From NCBI RefSeq assembly GCF_037414475.1, contig NZ_CP147913.1, positions 1,178,001 through 1,242,000 of the forward strand: 64,000 bases of DNA. The letters are read 5' to 3'. The notes under the pieces are model-generated. The model worked only from the letters and a program-made list of their open reading frames with translations, did no database searches and was not told where the DNA came from. The DNA comes from Myxococcus stipitatus (GTDB lineage Bacteria; Myxococcota; Myxococcia; Myxococcales; Myxococcaceae). The position numbers were made by a program, and so were the translations under genes. Within the stretch, counting starts at the first letter, position 1; each line of letters opens with the position of its first letter. Shown here in pieces: positions 36,462 to 44,471 of the stretch.

Positions 36462-38531
36462 CTAGATGTTGATGCGAGAGCTCACCGTGCGGACATCCAT
36501 CCCGAGCGCGGCGAACTCGGCGGCATGGGCGCGAAGCAGCTCCACGAAGCGGGGATGCACATCCGCCTCCTCGTTCGCGAGCAGGAAGCCGTAGTTCGTC
36601 TTCGACAGCATCCACGAAATCCACAGCATCTCCGTGGCGTCCTCCGGCGGCGGCGCGACGTCCAGGTCCGCCTCCGTCGACAGCGCCCCGCCCTTCCCCC
36701 AGCGCAGCCCCAGGCACGCGTAGAGCACCTCGCCGGCGTCGTCCCACTGGAGGTTGTTGGCCCAGGCGTGACGGAAGGTCGCGAAGTAGATGACGTAGCG
36801 GCACAGCTGCTTGAGCGCGTCCATCTCCCCCGGCTGTGGCTCATCCGTCCAAGTCACCGCGCTGACCGCCTTCGGCGTGGGCGCGGCGGCCTTCACGTCC
36901 AGGTCCATGCGCTCGGAACGCACGAACCACGGCGCGGGCTTCCCGGGCACCGTCGCGCGCAGATACCGGCACACGAACGCAGGCGCCGAATGCGCCACCA
37001 GGTCGTCCGAGAAGCGCCGCACCTCGCGCCACTCGGCCTCCATCGCCGCGCCGTGCTCCGCGAAGAACGCCTCCACGTGCTCGCCCACCAGTTGCCAGAA
37101 CAGCCCCGCCGCTCGCGCGTACCGGTGCCCCTCACAGACAGGCGGAGCCGGGGCGAAGCCCTTCCAGTCGTAGCTCCCCAACAGATGCACCAGCCTCGAC
37201 TCGATTCCGCGCTCCGTCAGCGCGCTCGCCCGAGTGATGTAACCCGTGGTCCCCACCAGGAAGTCGTTGGCGGAGTGGTTGATGAGGACCACCTCTCGCA
37301 GGTGCGGCATCAGCAACCAACGCAGCGGACTTCGCCGCAGGTTGCGGTGCGCGGCGATGGCGTACTGCTCGATGTTGAAGTGGCACTGGCCCAGGTGATT
37401 GCCCAGCTCCGTCTCCAGCGTCGCGCTCACTCGCGCCATCCGCTTGGCCGCCTCCCAGTTCTCCCCATCCGCGGGCGTATAGCCTCGCCGCGTCACCGGT
37501 GAACCCGGGGCCGTGGCGCCCGGCTCGCGCATCCCCAGGATGATGCGCGTGGGCAACAGCTGCCCATCCACCAGCCTCAATCGCAGGTCCACGTCCGGCA
37601 GACAGTGGATGCCATCCTGCTCGTACGCATTCCACGGGAAGTAGAGCCGGAATGCGTTCGGGTCCGCGGGCACCTCCGGGTCCCTGTCGAGGATGGAGGA
37701 GAACATGCCGTTGAGCAGCCGCTCCCCGAAGAAGGCATCGGTGCGCGTGGAGCCCGGTGACTCGCGCTCCATCCGCACCGTCATCGCCTCGGGATAGTCC
37801 GCTTGAATCCGGTCCAGGTCCGGAGCCTGCCCCAACTTCCCCTGGAGCAGATGGCGCCGCTTGACGAGCTCGATGGGCGCCACCGCCTTCAACATCGCCA
37901 GCGAGCGGCCCGGCGCATACGCCGTCGGCGGAGTGCCTGCCTCCGTGACGTGAAGCCGCGCGAGCGTCGCCGCCGGGTCATATTCCCAGTACGGCAGCCT
38001 CAACGTGCCGAAGTCGTAGTGCAGCCCACCGTGGTCATCCGGCCCCTGCTCGGCCCCGATGCGCCGCCACGTCTCCACCACCCGTCCGTCGGGGAGGAAG
38101 CTGTGCTGCGGCTCGAAGAAGCGGATCTCCAGGTCCGGCAGGTCCCCCGCCCCCGCGTCCTCCGGGTCGTACCGGACCGAGAAGCCCCCTTCCGCGTCCG
38201 TGAAGCCCTCGCCCAGGAAGTCATCGGGCGTGCCGATGTCCCGGTCCCACAACTCCACCTTGATGTGGTGCAGGGGAATGGGGCCCTCGGGCCCGTCCTG
38301 CTCGAAGACCAGGCGCCCCACCGCGACGGCCGGCAACGCCTTGGCGCTGCGCTCCGTGTGGCTCGCCGCCCGGACCCGAGGCCCCAGCTCACGGCTGAAC
38401 GCCAGCCGCTCCTCCAGACTCAGGTTCGAATACCACCGCGCGAGCTCGGCCACGTCGAGCGGTTCATCGCCATCCTTCTCGGACTCCTTGAGCCCGAGAG
38501 TGCCCATCATTCGCCGCATCGCCACGAACAT
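36462..38531 (-). CDS. Lipoxygenase (A), non-PLAT N-terminus
   Basis: About 689 residues from ATG 38531 (AGGGAC 8 nt upstream; an ATG at 38576 and one at 38519 are alternatives). The full iron set of lipoxygenases is present: H379-x4-H384 (NHLGQCHF), H588-x3-N592 (FRHAWANN) and a C-terminal Ile (residue 689, ending SSRINI). The N-terminal region has no PLAT domain; residues about 70-140 (ELWDRDIGTPDDFLGEGFTDAEGGFSVRYD) resemble a transthyretin-like beta-sandwich. Lipoxygenases insert O2 into polyunsaturated fatty acids to form hydroperoxides. It is divergent from a second lipoxygenase starting 102 nt away. No signal peptide is seen. Substrate and position of oxygenation are unknown. Confidence 0.9.
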   Translation of the reverse strand: MFVAMRRMMGTLGLKESEKDGDEPLDVAELARWYSNLSLEERLAFSRELGPRVRAASHTERSAKALPAVAVGRLVFEQDGPEGPIPLHHIKVELWDRDIGTPDDFLGEGFTDAEGGFSVRYDPEDAGAGDLPDLEIRFFEPQHSFLPDGRVVETWRRIGAEQGPDDHGGLHYDFGTLRLPYWEYDPAATLARLHVTEAGTPPTAYAPGRSLAMLKAVAPIELVKRRHLLQGKLGQAPDLDRIQADYPEAMTVRMERESPGSTRTDAFFGERLLNGMFSSILDRDPEVPADPNAFRLYFPWNAYEQDGIHCLPDVDLRLRLVDGQLLPTRIILGMREPGATAPGSPVTRRGYTPADGENWEAAKRMARVSATLETELGNHLGQCHFNIEQYAIAAHRNLRRSPLRWLLMPHLREVVLINHSANDFLVGTTGYITRASALTERGIESRLVHLLGSYDWKGFAPAPPVCEGHRYARAAGLFWQLVGEHVEAFFAEHGAAMEAEWREVRRFSDDLVAHSAPAFVCRYLRATVPGKPAPWFVRSERMDLDVKAAAPTPKAVSAVTWTDEPQPGEMDALKQLCRYVIYFATFRHAWANNLQWDDAGEVLYACLGLRWGKGGALSTEADLDVAPPPEDATEMLWISWMLSKTNYGFLLANEEADVHPRFVELLRAHAAEFAALGMDVRTVSSRINI

Positions 38532-38633
38532 CGTCCCGTCCCTGACACATCCTTCATCCCGGGGGGAGGCTACCATGGGTTGAGCTCACACTATTCCCGG
38601 CCTACGGTCTGCCCTGGTAATGCTGGGGATTCG

Positions 38634-40661
38634 ATGATGGCTGCGTACACACTCACGGTTCGGACGAATGGGAAGCTCGGCGCGGGGACGGATGCGAACA
38701 TCTCCGTCGTCCTGGTCGGTACACGCGGAGAGAGTGGTCCACACCTGCTGGACCTGCCTTTCCACAACGACTTCGAGGCCGGCACCCAGGACGACTATTC
38801 CATCGACGCGGAGGACGTGGGCGACCTCGTGCTCCTGCGCTTCTTCAACGAGGGGGGCCTCGCGGCGGACTGGCTCCTCGACTGGGTCCGCGTCACGGAT
38901 GGCACGAAGCAGTGGCACTTCCCCTTCTTCCGCTGGGTGCTGAGCGGCGCCACGGTCGAGGTGCTCGAGGGCACCGCGAAGCTCGCGCGGCACGTGGGCA
39001 GCGAACGCGAGTCCGTGGCCCGCCGCGCGCAACTCAAGGCCCGCAAGCAGATGTACCCCTGGCGCCCCGCCTCGCAGACCGAGGGCCTCCCGGGCGCGCT
39101 CGACATCAGCGAGGCACAGCCCCTTCCGAAGGACGAGCTCTATCGGGGGCTGACCCAGGGCAGTTACGAGGTCGTCATCGCCAAGACGCTGGCGGCCATC
39201 CAACTGCACCTGCCCATGCTGAGCCACGCATGGAACGGGTTGGTGAACGTCTTCGACTTCTTCAAGAGCCTGGAGGTCCCCCAGCTCGCCCGCCGGTGGA
39301 AGGACGACCTCGAGTTCGCGCGTCAGGCGGTCCAGGGCATCAACCCCCTCCACATCACGCTCATCCCCCGGCTTCCCGAGGGCATGCCGCTGACGGATGA
39401 CGCCGTGCGAGGCCTCATGTCGCCGGGCACCACGCTGGCGCGGGCGCTCGACGCGCGGCGCATCTTCCTGCTCGACTTCGAGATTCTCGACGACATCGCC
39501 ATGTACCGGAAGGTCGACAAGGACGGCCACGAGGAGCGCCGCTGGGCTCCGGCGTCCCGCTGTCTGCTGTACCTGGACGACGAGCACAACCTGCGTCCCC
39601 TCGCCATCCAGCTCGGACGGGACGCCGAGAAGGACCCGGTCTTCACCCCCAACGACAGCGAGGCGGACTGGCTGGCGGCGAAGGTCTTCGTGCGCTGCTC
39701 CGAGGGCAATACGCACCAGATGGTGAGCCACGCGCTGCGCACGCACTTCATCGCGGAGCCGTTCGTCGTCGCGACGATGCGCAACCTCCCGGACCCGCAC
39801 CCCGTCTACAAGCTGGTGCGCCGCCACTTCCGCTACACGCTCGCCATCAACGAGGGCGCCCGGAAGGGACTGCTCGCCGCCGGCGCCGTGTTCGACGACT
39901 TCATCGCCACGGGCGGTCCGGACAAGGGCCACCTCCAGCTCGGCCGGAAGGGCTTCGCGCGCTGGACCTTGGAGGACAACAAGCCCCGGTTGGACCTCGA
40001 GCGTCGAGGCGTGCTGGATGCCTCCATCCTCCCCTCCTACCCCTACCGCGACGATGCCCTGCCCCTGTGGGACGCGCTCGAGGAGTACGTCGGAGGAGTG
40101 CTCCGCCACTTCTACCGGACGGACGCCGACCTGGCGGGCGACGCCGAGATGCAGCAGTGGTGGCAGGACCTCACCGAGCACGGACTGCCCGCCGAGAAGC
40201 TGCCGTGCCGGGAGCTCTCCCGCGTCGAGGACCTGGTGGACATCCTCACCACCGTGCTCTTCACCGTCAGCGTCCAGCACGCCGCGGTGAACTACCTCCA
40301 GTACGAGCACTACGCCTTCGTGCCCAACGCTCCGCTGTGCATGCGCCAGGAGCCCCCTCGGCAGAAGGGGGTCCTCCGCTTGGAAGACCTCGCCGGCATG
40401 ATTCCCTCCAAGTCCCAGATGCTCTGGCAGATTGCCATTGGCCGGGCGCTCTCCAGCTTTGGAGACGACGAGGAGTTCCTGCTGCACGAGGACGGCTGGC
40501 GCGAGGAGTACTTCCACGAGCCCGAGCTGAAGGCGATTCGCGAGCGATTCCACGACCGGCTGCGCACCCAGCTCGCCGTGGTGAAGGCGCGCAATGCGAA
40601 CGCCGAGGTGCCGTACACCGTCCTGCAACCCGACAAGATTCCCTGCGGCATCACCGTCTGA
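38634..40661 (+). CDS. Lipoxygenase (B) with PLAT domain
   Basis: 675 residues from ATG 38634 (GGGG 6 nt upstream). The N-terminal ~100 residues form a PLAT beta-barrel (YTLTVRTNGKLGAGTDANIS...DWLLDWVRV), the membrane-association domain of animal and coral lipoxygenases. The catalytic domain has H361-x4-H366 (NTHQMVSH), H371 (RTHFIAEPF) and H549-x3-N553 (VQHAAVN). The C-terminal residue is Val675 (CGITV), not Ile; Val at this place is known from manganese lipoxygenases. A P450 gene follows 21 nt later, then a coupled desaturase. It is divergent from lipoxygenase A, so the 102-nt gap must hold both promoters. Confidence 0.93.
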   Translation: MMAAYTLTVRTNGKLGAGTDANISVVLVGTRGESGPHLLDLPFHNDFEAGTQDDYSIDAEDVGDLVLLRFFNEGGLAADWLLDWVRVTDGTKQWHFPFFRWVLSGATVEVLEGTAKLARHVGSERESVARRAQLKARKQMYPWRPASQTEGLPGALDISEAQPLPKDELYRGLTQGSYEVVIAKTLAAIQLHLPMLSHAWNGLVNVFDFFKSLEVPQLARRWKDDLEFARQAVQGINPLHITLIPRLPEGMPLTDDAVRGLMSPGTTLARALDARRIFLLDFEILDDIAMYRKVDKDGHEERRWAPASRCLLYLDDEHNLRPLAIQLGRDAEKDPVFTPNDSEADWLAAKVFVRCSEGNTHQMVSHALRTHFIAEPFVVATMRNLPDPHPVYKLVRRHFRYTLAINEGARKGLLAAGAVFDDFIATGGPDKGHLQLGRKGFARWTLEDNKPRLDLERRGVLDASILPSYPYRDDALPLWDALEEYVGGVLRHFYRTDADLAGDAEMQQWWQDLTEHGLPAEKLPCRELSRVEDLVDILTTVLFTVSVQHAAVNYLQYEHYAFVPNAPLCMRQEPPRQKGVLRLEDLAGMIPSKSQMLWQIAIGRALSSFGDDEEFLLHEDGWREEYFHEPELKAIRERFHDRLRTQLAVVKARNANAEVPYTVLQPDKIPCGITV

Positions 40662-40682
40662 CGCGCCCGGAGACCCACGCCC

Positions 40683-42116
40683 TTGCCGAACCTGCTCTCT
40701 CGAGGCCTGTTCAACCTGTTCTTCGGTGCTCGCCGCAAACCCTTCGCGAGTCTCCCAGGTCCCCCTCCGGGCCTGTTGGGCAACCTGGGAGACTTCCTGG
40801 GGGCCCAGCCCTGGGACGTCTGCGCCCGCTATGCGCGCGCCCATGGGCCTGTCACCGTCGCGTGGCTCGGCCCCTCACCCGCGCTGGTGCTCAACGACCC
40901 CGCGGTCATCCATGAGGTGATGGAGACGCGGCGGCTGGAGTTCGAGAAGGGGAACATCGGCGACCAGATTCGCCACTCCGTCACGGACGACACGCCGTTC
41001 ATCGCGGACCAGGGAGAGGACTGGTCCCGCAAGCACGGGATGGACCCGCTGGCGCAGCCGTGGACGCCCGCATGGCGCGCGGCCCAGGTGGAGCCCATGC
41101 GGGCGGCCATCTCCGAATCGGTGGAGGCCCTGCTCCAGGAGCCCTCGCTCGACCTGGCGCTCGCGCTGCGCAAGCTGACCTTCGATGTGTTCTGCGTGGC
41201 CACGGTGGGCGAGAAGCTGCCCACGTCCGCCTACGAAGACTTCATCCTGCTCGCGGCGGCGGCCGACGCGCGCATCCAGGCCAAGCTGCCGTTGCGGTTC
41301 GTCTCGGTGCCCAAGGGCTTCGCCGCCGCGAAGGAGCGCTTCTACGGGCTCTTCGCGGACAGGATTCGCGCGGCGCGGCAGGCCCCCGCGCCGCACCGCG
41401 TGGACCTGATGTCCTGGACGCTGCGGGAGATGCCCGGGTTCGACGACCAGGTCCACGCCCACCTGCTGGGCGGGTTCTTCTTTGGCGGCGTCTTCTCCTC
41501 GAGCACCACGCTGACGGGCGCCGTCCATCAGCTCCAGAAGTACCCCGCGGTCGAGGAGCGGCTGGCGCGAGAGTCCGCCGCGCTGATGCAGGGGCCGCTC
41601 GACTTCGAGCGGCTCGGGGGCGCGAGCTGGGGTGAGGCCGTGGCCTACGAGGCCCTGCGCCTCCTGCCCGCGGTGCGAGTCATGATGCGCCGGTCCCCCC
41701 TCGCCCCGGCCCCGCTCGCGGGTGTCACGCTGCCGCCTGGCACGACGCTCATGATCTCCAACCAGCACCTGCACCGGGACCCCACCCATTGGGTCAACCC
41801 GGAGGTGTTCGACCCGGAGCGTTGGCTGAACGGCGGCGCGGCCCGCAATCCCCTGGGCAGCGGCCACTTCTTCCCCTTCGGCCGAGGCCCTCGCGCCTGC
41901 GTCGCCGGGGACTTCGCGATGGTGTTCCTGCGCACGGCGCTGGCCACCCTTCTTGCCCGCGTGCGGGTCCACGTCGACTCGACGGAGCCCTTCGAGGAGG
42001 GTTTCTTCTTCGGTGTGGTGCTGCCCAAGGGCGTCACCGGTAGACTCGTCGCGCGCCAACGCTCGACGGACTCCTCACCCCTGGGAGCCCATCCCCCCTC
42101 CGTGGAAACCGCATGA
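40683..42116 (+). CDS. Cytochrome P450 with atypical I-helix
   Basis: 477 residues from TTG 40683 with GGAG about 10 nt upstream. The P450 fold is clear: ExxR in YEALRL (E323, R326), DPERWL and the heme-thiolate loop FPFGRGPRACVAG with C406. The I-helix, which normally carries an acid-alcohol pair (A/G-G-x-D/E-T) for O2 activation, reads GGFFFGGVFSSST: G268-G269-V270-F271-S272. The acid is Phe and the Thr is Ser. Hydroperoxide-using P450s (allene oxide synthases, CYP74-like, peroxygenases) also lack this pair. The gene starts 21 nt after lipoxygenase B, so conversion of fatty-acid hydroperoxides is the natural guess. Its stop overlaps the desaturase start. Confidence 0.88.
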   Translation: MPNLLSRGLFNLFFGARRKPFASLPGPPPGLLGNLGDFLGAQPWDVCARYARAHGPVTVAWLGPSPALVLNDPAVIHEVMETRRLEFEKGNIGDQIRHSVTDDTPFIADQGEDWSRKHGMDPLAQPWTPAWRAAQVEPMRAAISESVEALLQEPSLDLALALRKLTFDVFCVATVGEKLPTSAYEDFILLAAAADARIQAKLPLRFVSVPKGFAAAKERFYGLFADRIRAARQAPAPHRVDLMSWTLREMPGFDDQVHAHLLGGFFFGGVFSSSTTLTGAVHQLQKYPAVEERLARESAALMQGPLDFERLGGASWGEAVAYEALRLLPAVRVMMRRSPLAPAPLAGVTLPPGTTLMISNQHLHRDPTHWVNPEVFDPERWLNGGAARNPLGSGHFFPFGRGPRACVAGDFAMVFLRTALATLLARVRVHVDSTEPFEEGFFFGVVLPKGVTGRLVARQRSTDSSPLGAHPPSVETA

Positions 42117-42958
42117 CCTTGTTTCGCCATCCCCGAGACCGCATCCCCGTCCTGCTGTTCCTCATGGCGTTCGCCCTGGACCTCACGGTCTTCTTCACGG
42201 CGCGAAGCTGGTGGTTCCCCATCCTGTGGTTGGGGCTGGGCATCATCCCCAAGGGGTGGATCAGCGCGTGGAACCACCACCATCAACACGTGCCCATGTT
42301 CCGCCACGCGTTGCCCAACCGGCTGCTGGAGTTGGTGTTCGGCTTCCAGACGGGCGTGACGTCCCACGCGTGGTTCCTCCACCACGTGGTGGGCCACCAC
42401 AAGAACTACCTGGACCAGACGAAGGACGAGGCTGGCTGGAAGCGGCGTGATGGCAGCACCATGCGAGAGGTGGAGTTCTCCCTCTTCAACACGGTGGTGG
42501 CCTATCCCCGCGCCTTCCGCGCGGGCCGGGCGCACCCGCGAGCCCTCCGCGTCTTCCTGGCCATGGGCGCGCTCCAGGCCACGCTGCTGGGGCTCTTGTT
42601 CTGGCACCACTGGTACAACGCGCTCTGGGTCTTCCTGCTCCCCATGCTGGTGTCGCTCTACATCACGGTCTGGGCCACGTACTTCCACCACGCGGGCCTG
42701 GACACGCAGGAGCCGACGCAGGCCTCGTACAACATCCTTCACCGGGGCTACAACTTGATGACCGGGAACCTGGGTTACCACACGGCGCACCACGTGAAGC
42801 ACGGGCTGCACTGGTCCCAGCTTCCGGAGCTGCACGCGCAGCTCGCCAAGGACATCCCCGCCACGCACTACCGCCAGCCCGGCATTCCGTTCGTGTGGTC
42901 CAACCCGGAGTCGAAGGTCGAGCCGGACGACGCGCGCTTCGGCGCCGCCGCGCAGTGA
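42113..42958 (+). CDS. Membrane fatty-acid desaturase
   Basis: 281 residues, starting in a 4-nt ATGA overlap with the P450 gene. Several hydrophobic helices (FLMAFALDLTVFFT; LWLGLGIIPKGWI; FLLPMLVSLYITVWATYF) surround the three His boxes HHHQHVPMFRH, LHHVVGHHKNY and YHTAHHVKHG, which bind the di-iron centre of acyl desaturases. It should be an inner-membrane enzyme introducing double bonds into acyl chains, using O2 and an electron donor. Its tight coupling to lipoxygenase B and the P450 suggests a shared lipid pathway: it might supply polyunsaturated substrate or finish the product. Regiospecificity cannot be read. Confidence 0.88.
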   Translation: MTLFRHPRDRIPVLLFLMAFALDLTVFFTARSWWFPILWLGLGIIPKGWISAWNHHHQHVPMFRHALPNRLLELVFGFQTGVTSHAWFLHHVVGHHKNYLDQTKDEAGWKRRDGSTMREVEFSLFNTVVAYPRAFRAGRAHPRALRVFLAMGALQATLLGLLFWHHWYNALWVFLLPMLVSLYITVWATYFHHAGLDTQEPTQASYNILHRGYNLMTGNLGYHTAHHVKHGLHWSQLPELHAQLAKDIPATHYRQPGIPFVWSNPESKVEPDDARFGAAAQ

Positions 42959-42969
42959 CGCCAGGCGCC

Positions 42970-44196
42970 TCACTCCAGCAACTGGAGGTCGATGGCCTGG
43001 GCCATGCGCTCGTAGCCCAGGTCATTGGGGTGCAGGCCATCCGCGGTCAGTGAGGCGGGCATGGCATCGGGGTTGGCGGGGTCCCTCACCGCCGCCTCGA
43101 AATCAATCACCGCGTCGAATGCGCCCGAGCCGCGAATCCACGCGTTCACGGCCTCGCGCAGCGCTTCGTTCTCCGGGGTGAAGTACGCATGGCCGGACAT
43201 GGGCGTGAGCGTTCCGCCAAACACCTTCAACCCCTTGTCCCGGGCGCGCTGGATGAGCTGCTGGTAGCCGTCGATGATTCGCGCGGCGGCCATCGTCCCC
43301 GGCACCGCGCGGCCGATGTCGTTGACGCCTTCCAGGAGGATGACGGCCTTGACGCCGCGCTGGGCGAGGACGTCGCGCTCGAAGCGGTGCAGCCCCTTGG
43401 GGCCATAGCCGTCGCTCAGCAGCCGGTTGCCACCAAGACCCGCGTTGAGGACGCCCACGGGTCTGCCACCTCGCGTGGCGAGGCGACGAGACAGGCGCGC
43501 GGGCCATGAGCTCTCCATGTCCACGGTGCTGCCAACGCCATCGGTGATGGAGTCGCCGAACGCGACGACGAGCGACGCGTCGGGTGCGGTGTCCACGTGC
43601 ACGGCGGCGAGGAAGTACAGGCTGCGCGTGGTGAGCGCGGGCTCGAAGGTCCTCGCCGCGGTCCGGTTGCCCGTCGCGGAGATGAAGGTGGTGCGGCCGG
43701 AGTGGAGATGCCAGGACGCGGCGCCCGAGCGGTCCAGGAAGAAGAGCGAGACGGCGACATCCCGCAGGCCATCGACCGCGAGCACGATGGGCTCACTGGT
43801 GGCTGTCCGGCCTGGAGGAATGCTGACGAACGTCGCACCGCTGAAGCGGACCTCCCGGTCCGTCGCGGGGTCGATGGCGCTGCCAGAGGCACGCAGGGCC
43901 ACGCGCACCGCCTCCACGCGAAGAGGCTCGGTGCCGTACTGGTTGCTCAGCACCAGGCGCAGCCGCGGGCCCGCGAGCGTGGGGCGCACGAACATGCGCA
44001 CCGTCTGGTTCTTGAAGCTCGGCCCGGCGAAGTCTCCCGGCTCCAGCCCCGAAGCGGATGGGTGCATCGGCGCGGTGAAGGCCGGCAACCAACAAGGCGG
44101 AGAAGCGGCACCCGCGGGGGCCACGCGCCATCCCCACAGCACACCGGCCATCACGGCCAGGGCAAGCCCACGCGGGACCATGCGTTGTCGAGCCAT
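42970..44196 (-). CDS. Secreted SGNH/GDSL hydrolase
   Basis: About 408 residues from ATG 44196 (GGAGG 5 nt upstream; a longer frame reaches back to 44472 but lacks a signal peptide). The signal peptide ends at APAGA-A. The N-terminal 200 residues form a beta-sandwich (NQTVRMFVRPTLAGPRLRLVLSNQYG...). The SGNH core follows: AFGDSITDG (nucleophile Ser), GLGGNRLL, EGVNDIG and DGLHPND (catalytic Asp-His). This is the GDSL-lipase type used on esters of carbohydrates or lipids. The N-terminal domain could bind substrate. It is tail-to-tail with the desaturase gene (11-nt gap). Confidence 0.87.
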   Translation of the reverse strand: MARQRMVPRGLALAVMAGVLWGWRVAPAGAASPPCWLPAFTAPMHPSASGLEPGDFAGPSFKNQTVRMFVRPTLAGPRLRLVLSNQYGTEPLRVEAVRVALRASGSAIDPATDREVRFSGATFVSIPPGRTATSEPIVLAVDGLRDVAVSLFFLDRSGAASWHLHSGRTTFISATGNRTAARTFEPALTTRSLYFLAAVHVDTAPDASLVVAFGDSITDGVGSTVDMESSWPARLSRRLATRGGRPVGVLNAGLGGNRLLSDGYGPKGLHRFERDVLAQRGVKAVILLEGVNDIGRAVPGTMAAARIIDGYQQLIQRARDKGLKVFGGTLTPMSGHAYFTPENEALREAVNAWIRGSGAFDAVIDFEAAVRDPANPDAMPASLTADGLHPNDLGYERMAQAIDLQLLE

Positions 44197-44471
44197 GCAA
44201 CCTCCGAGGACAGTCGAGTCCAGGGACCTCGCATGACGCGCCCACGGGCTGGCCGCCAGCCATCCGTGATGGGCTTGGCGATGGCGGTCCACGCCTTGTC
44301 CACGACGTGACAGCCCCACACCTCGGCAGAGGAGCCTTGAACACACGGAACGGACCTCGCCTCCGCCCGGCACGGGCCTGGGTGGCGCGCGAGTCATGCC
44401 CCGACGACAGCGGAGCGCCACCCTTCCAAGAGGTCTGGTGATTCCGATGACAAGCGCCCATGCCACCTCCA

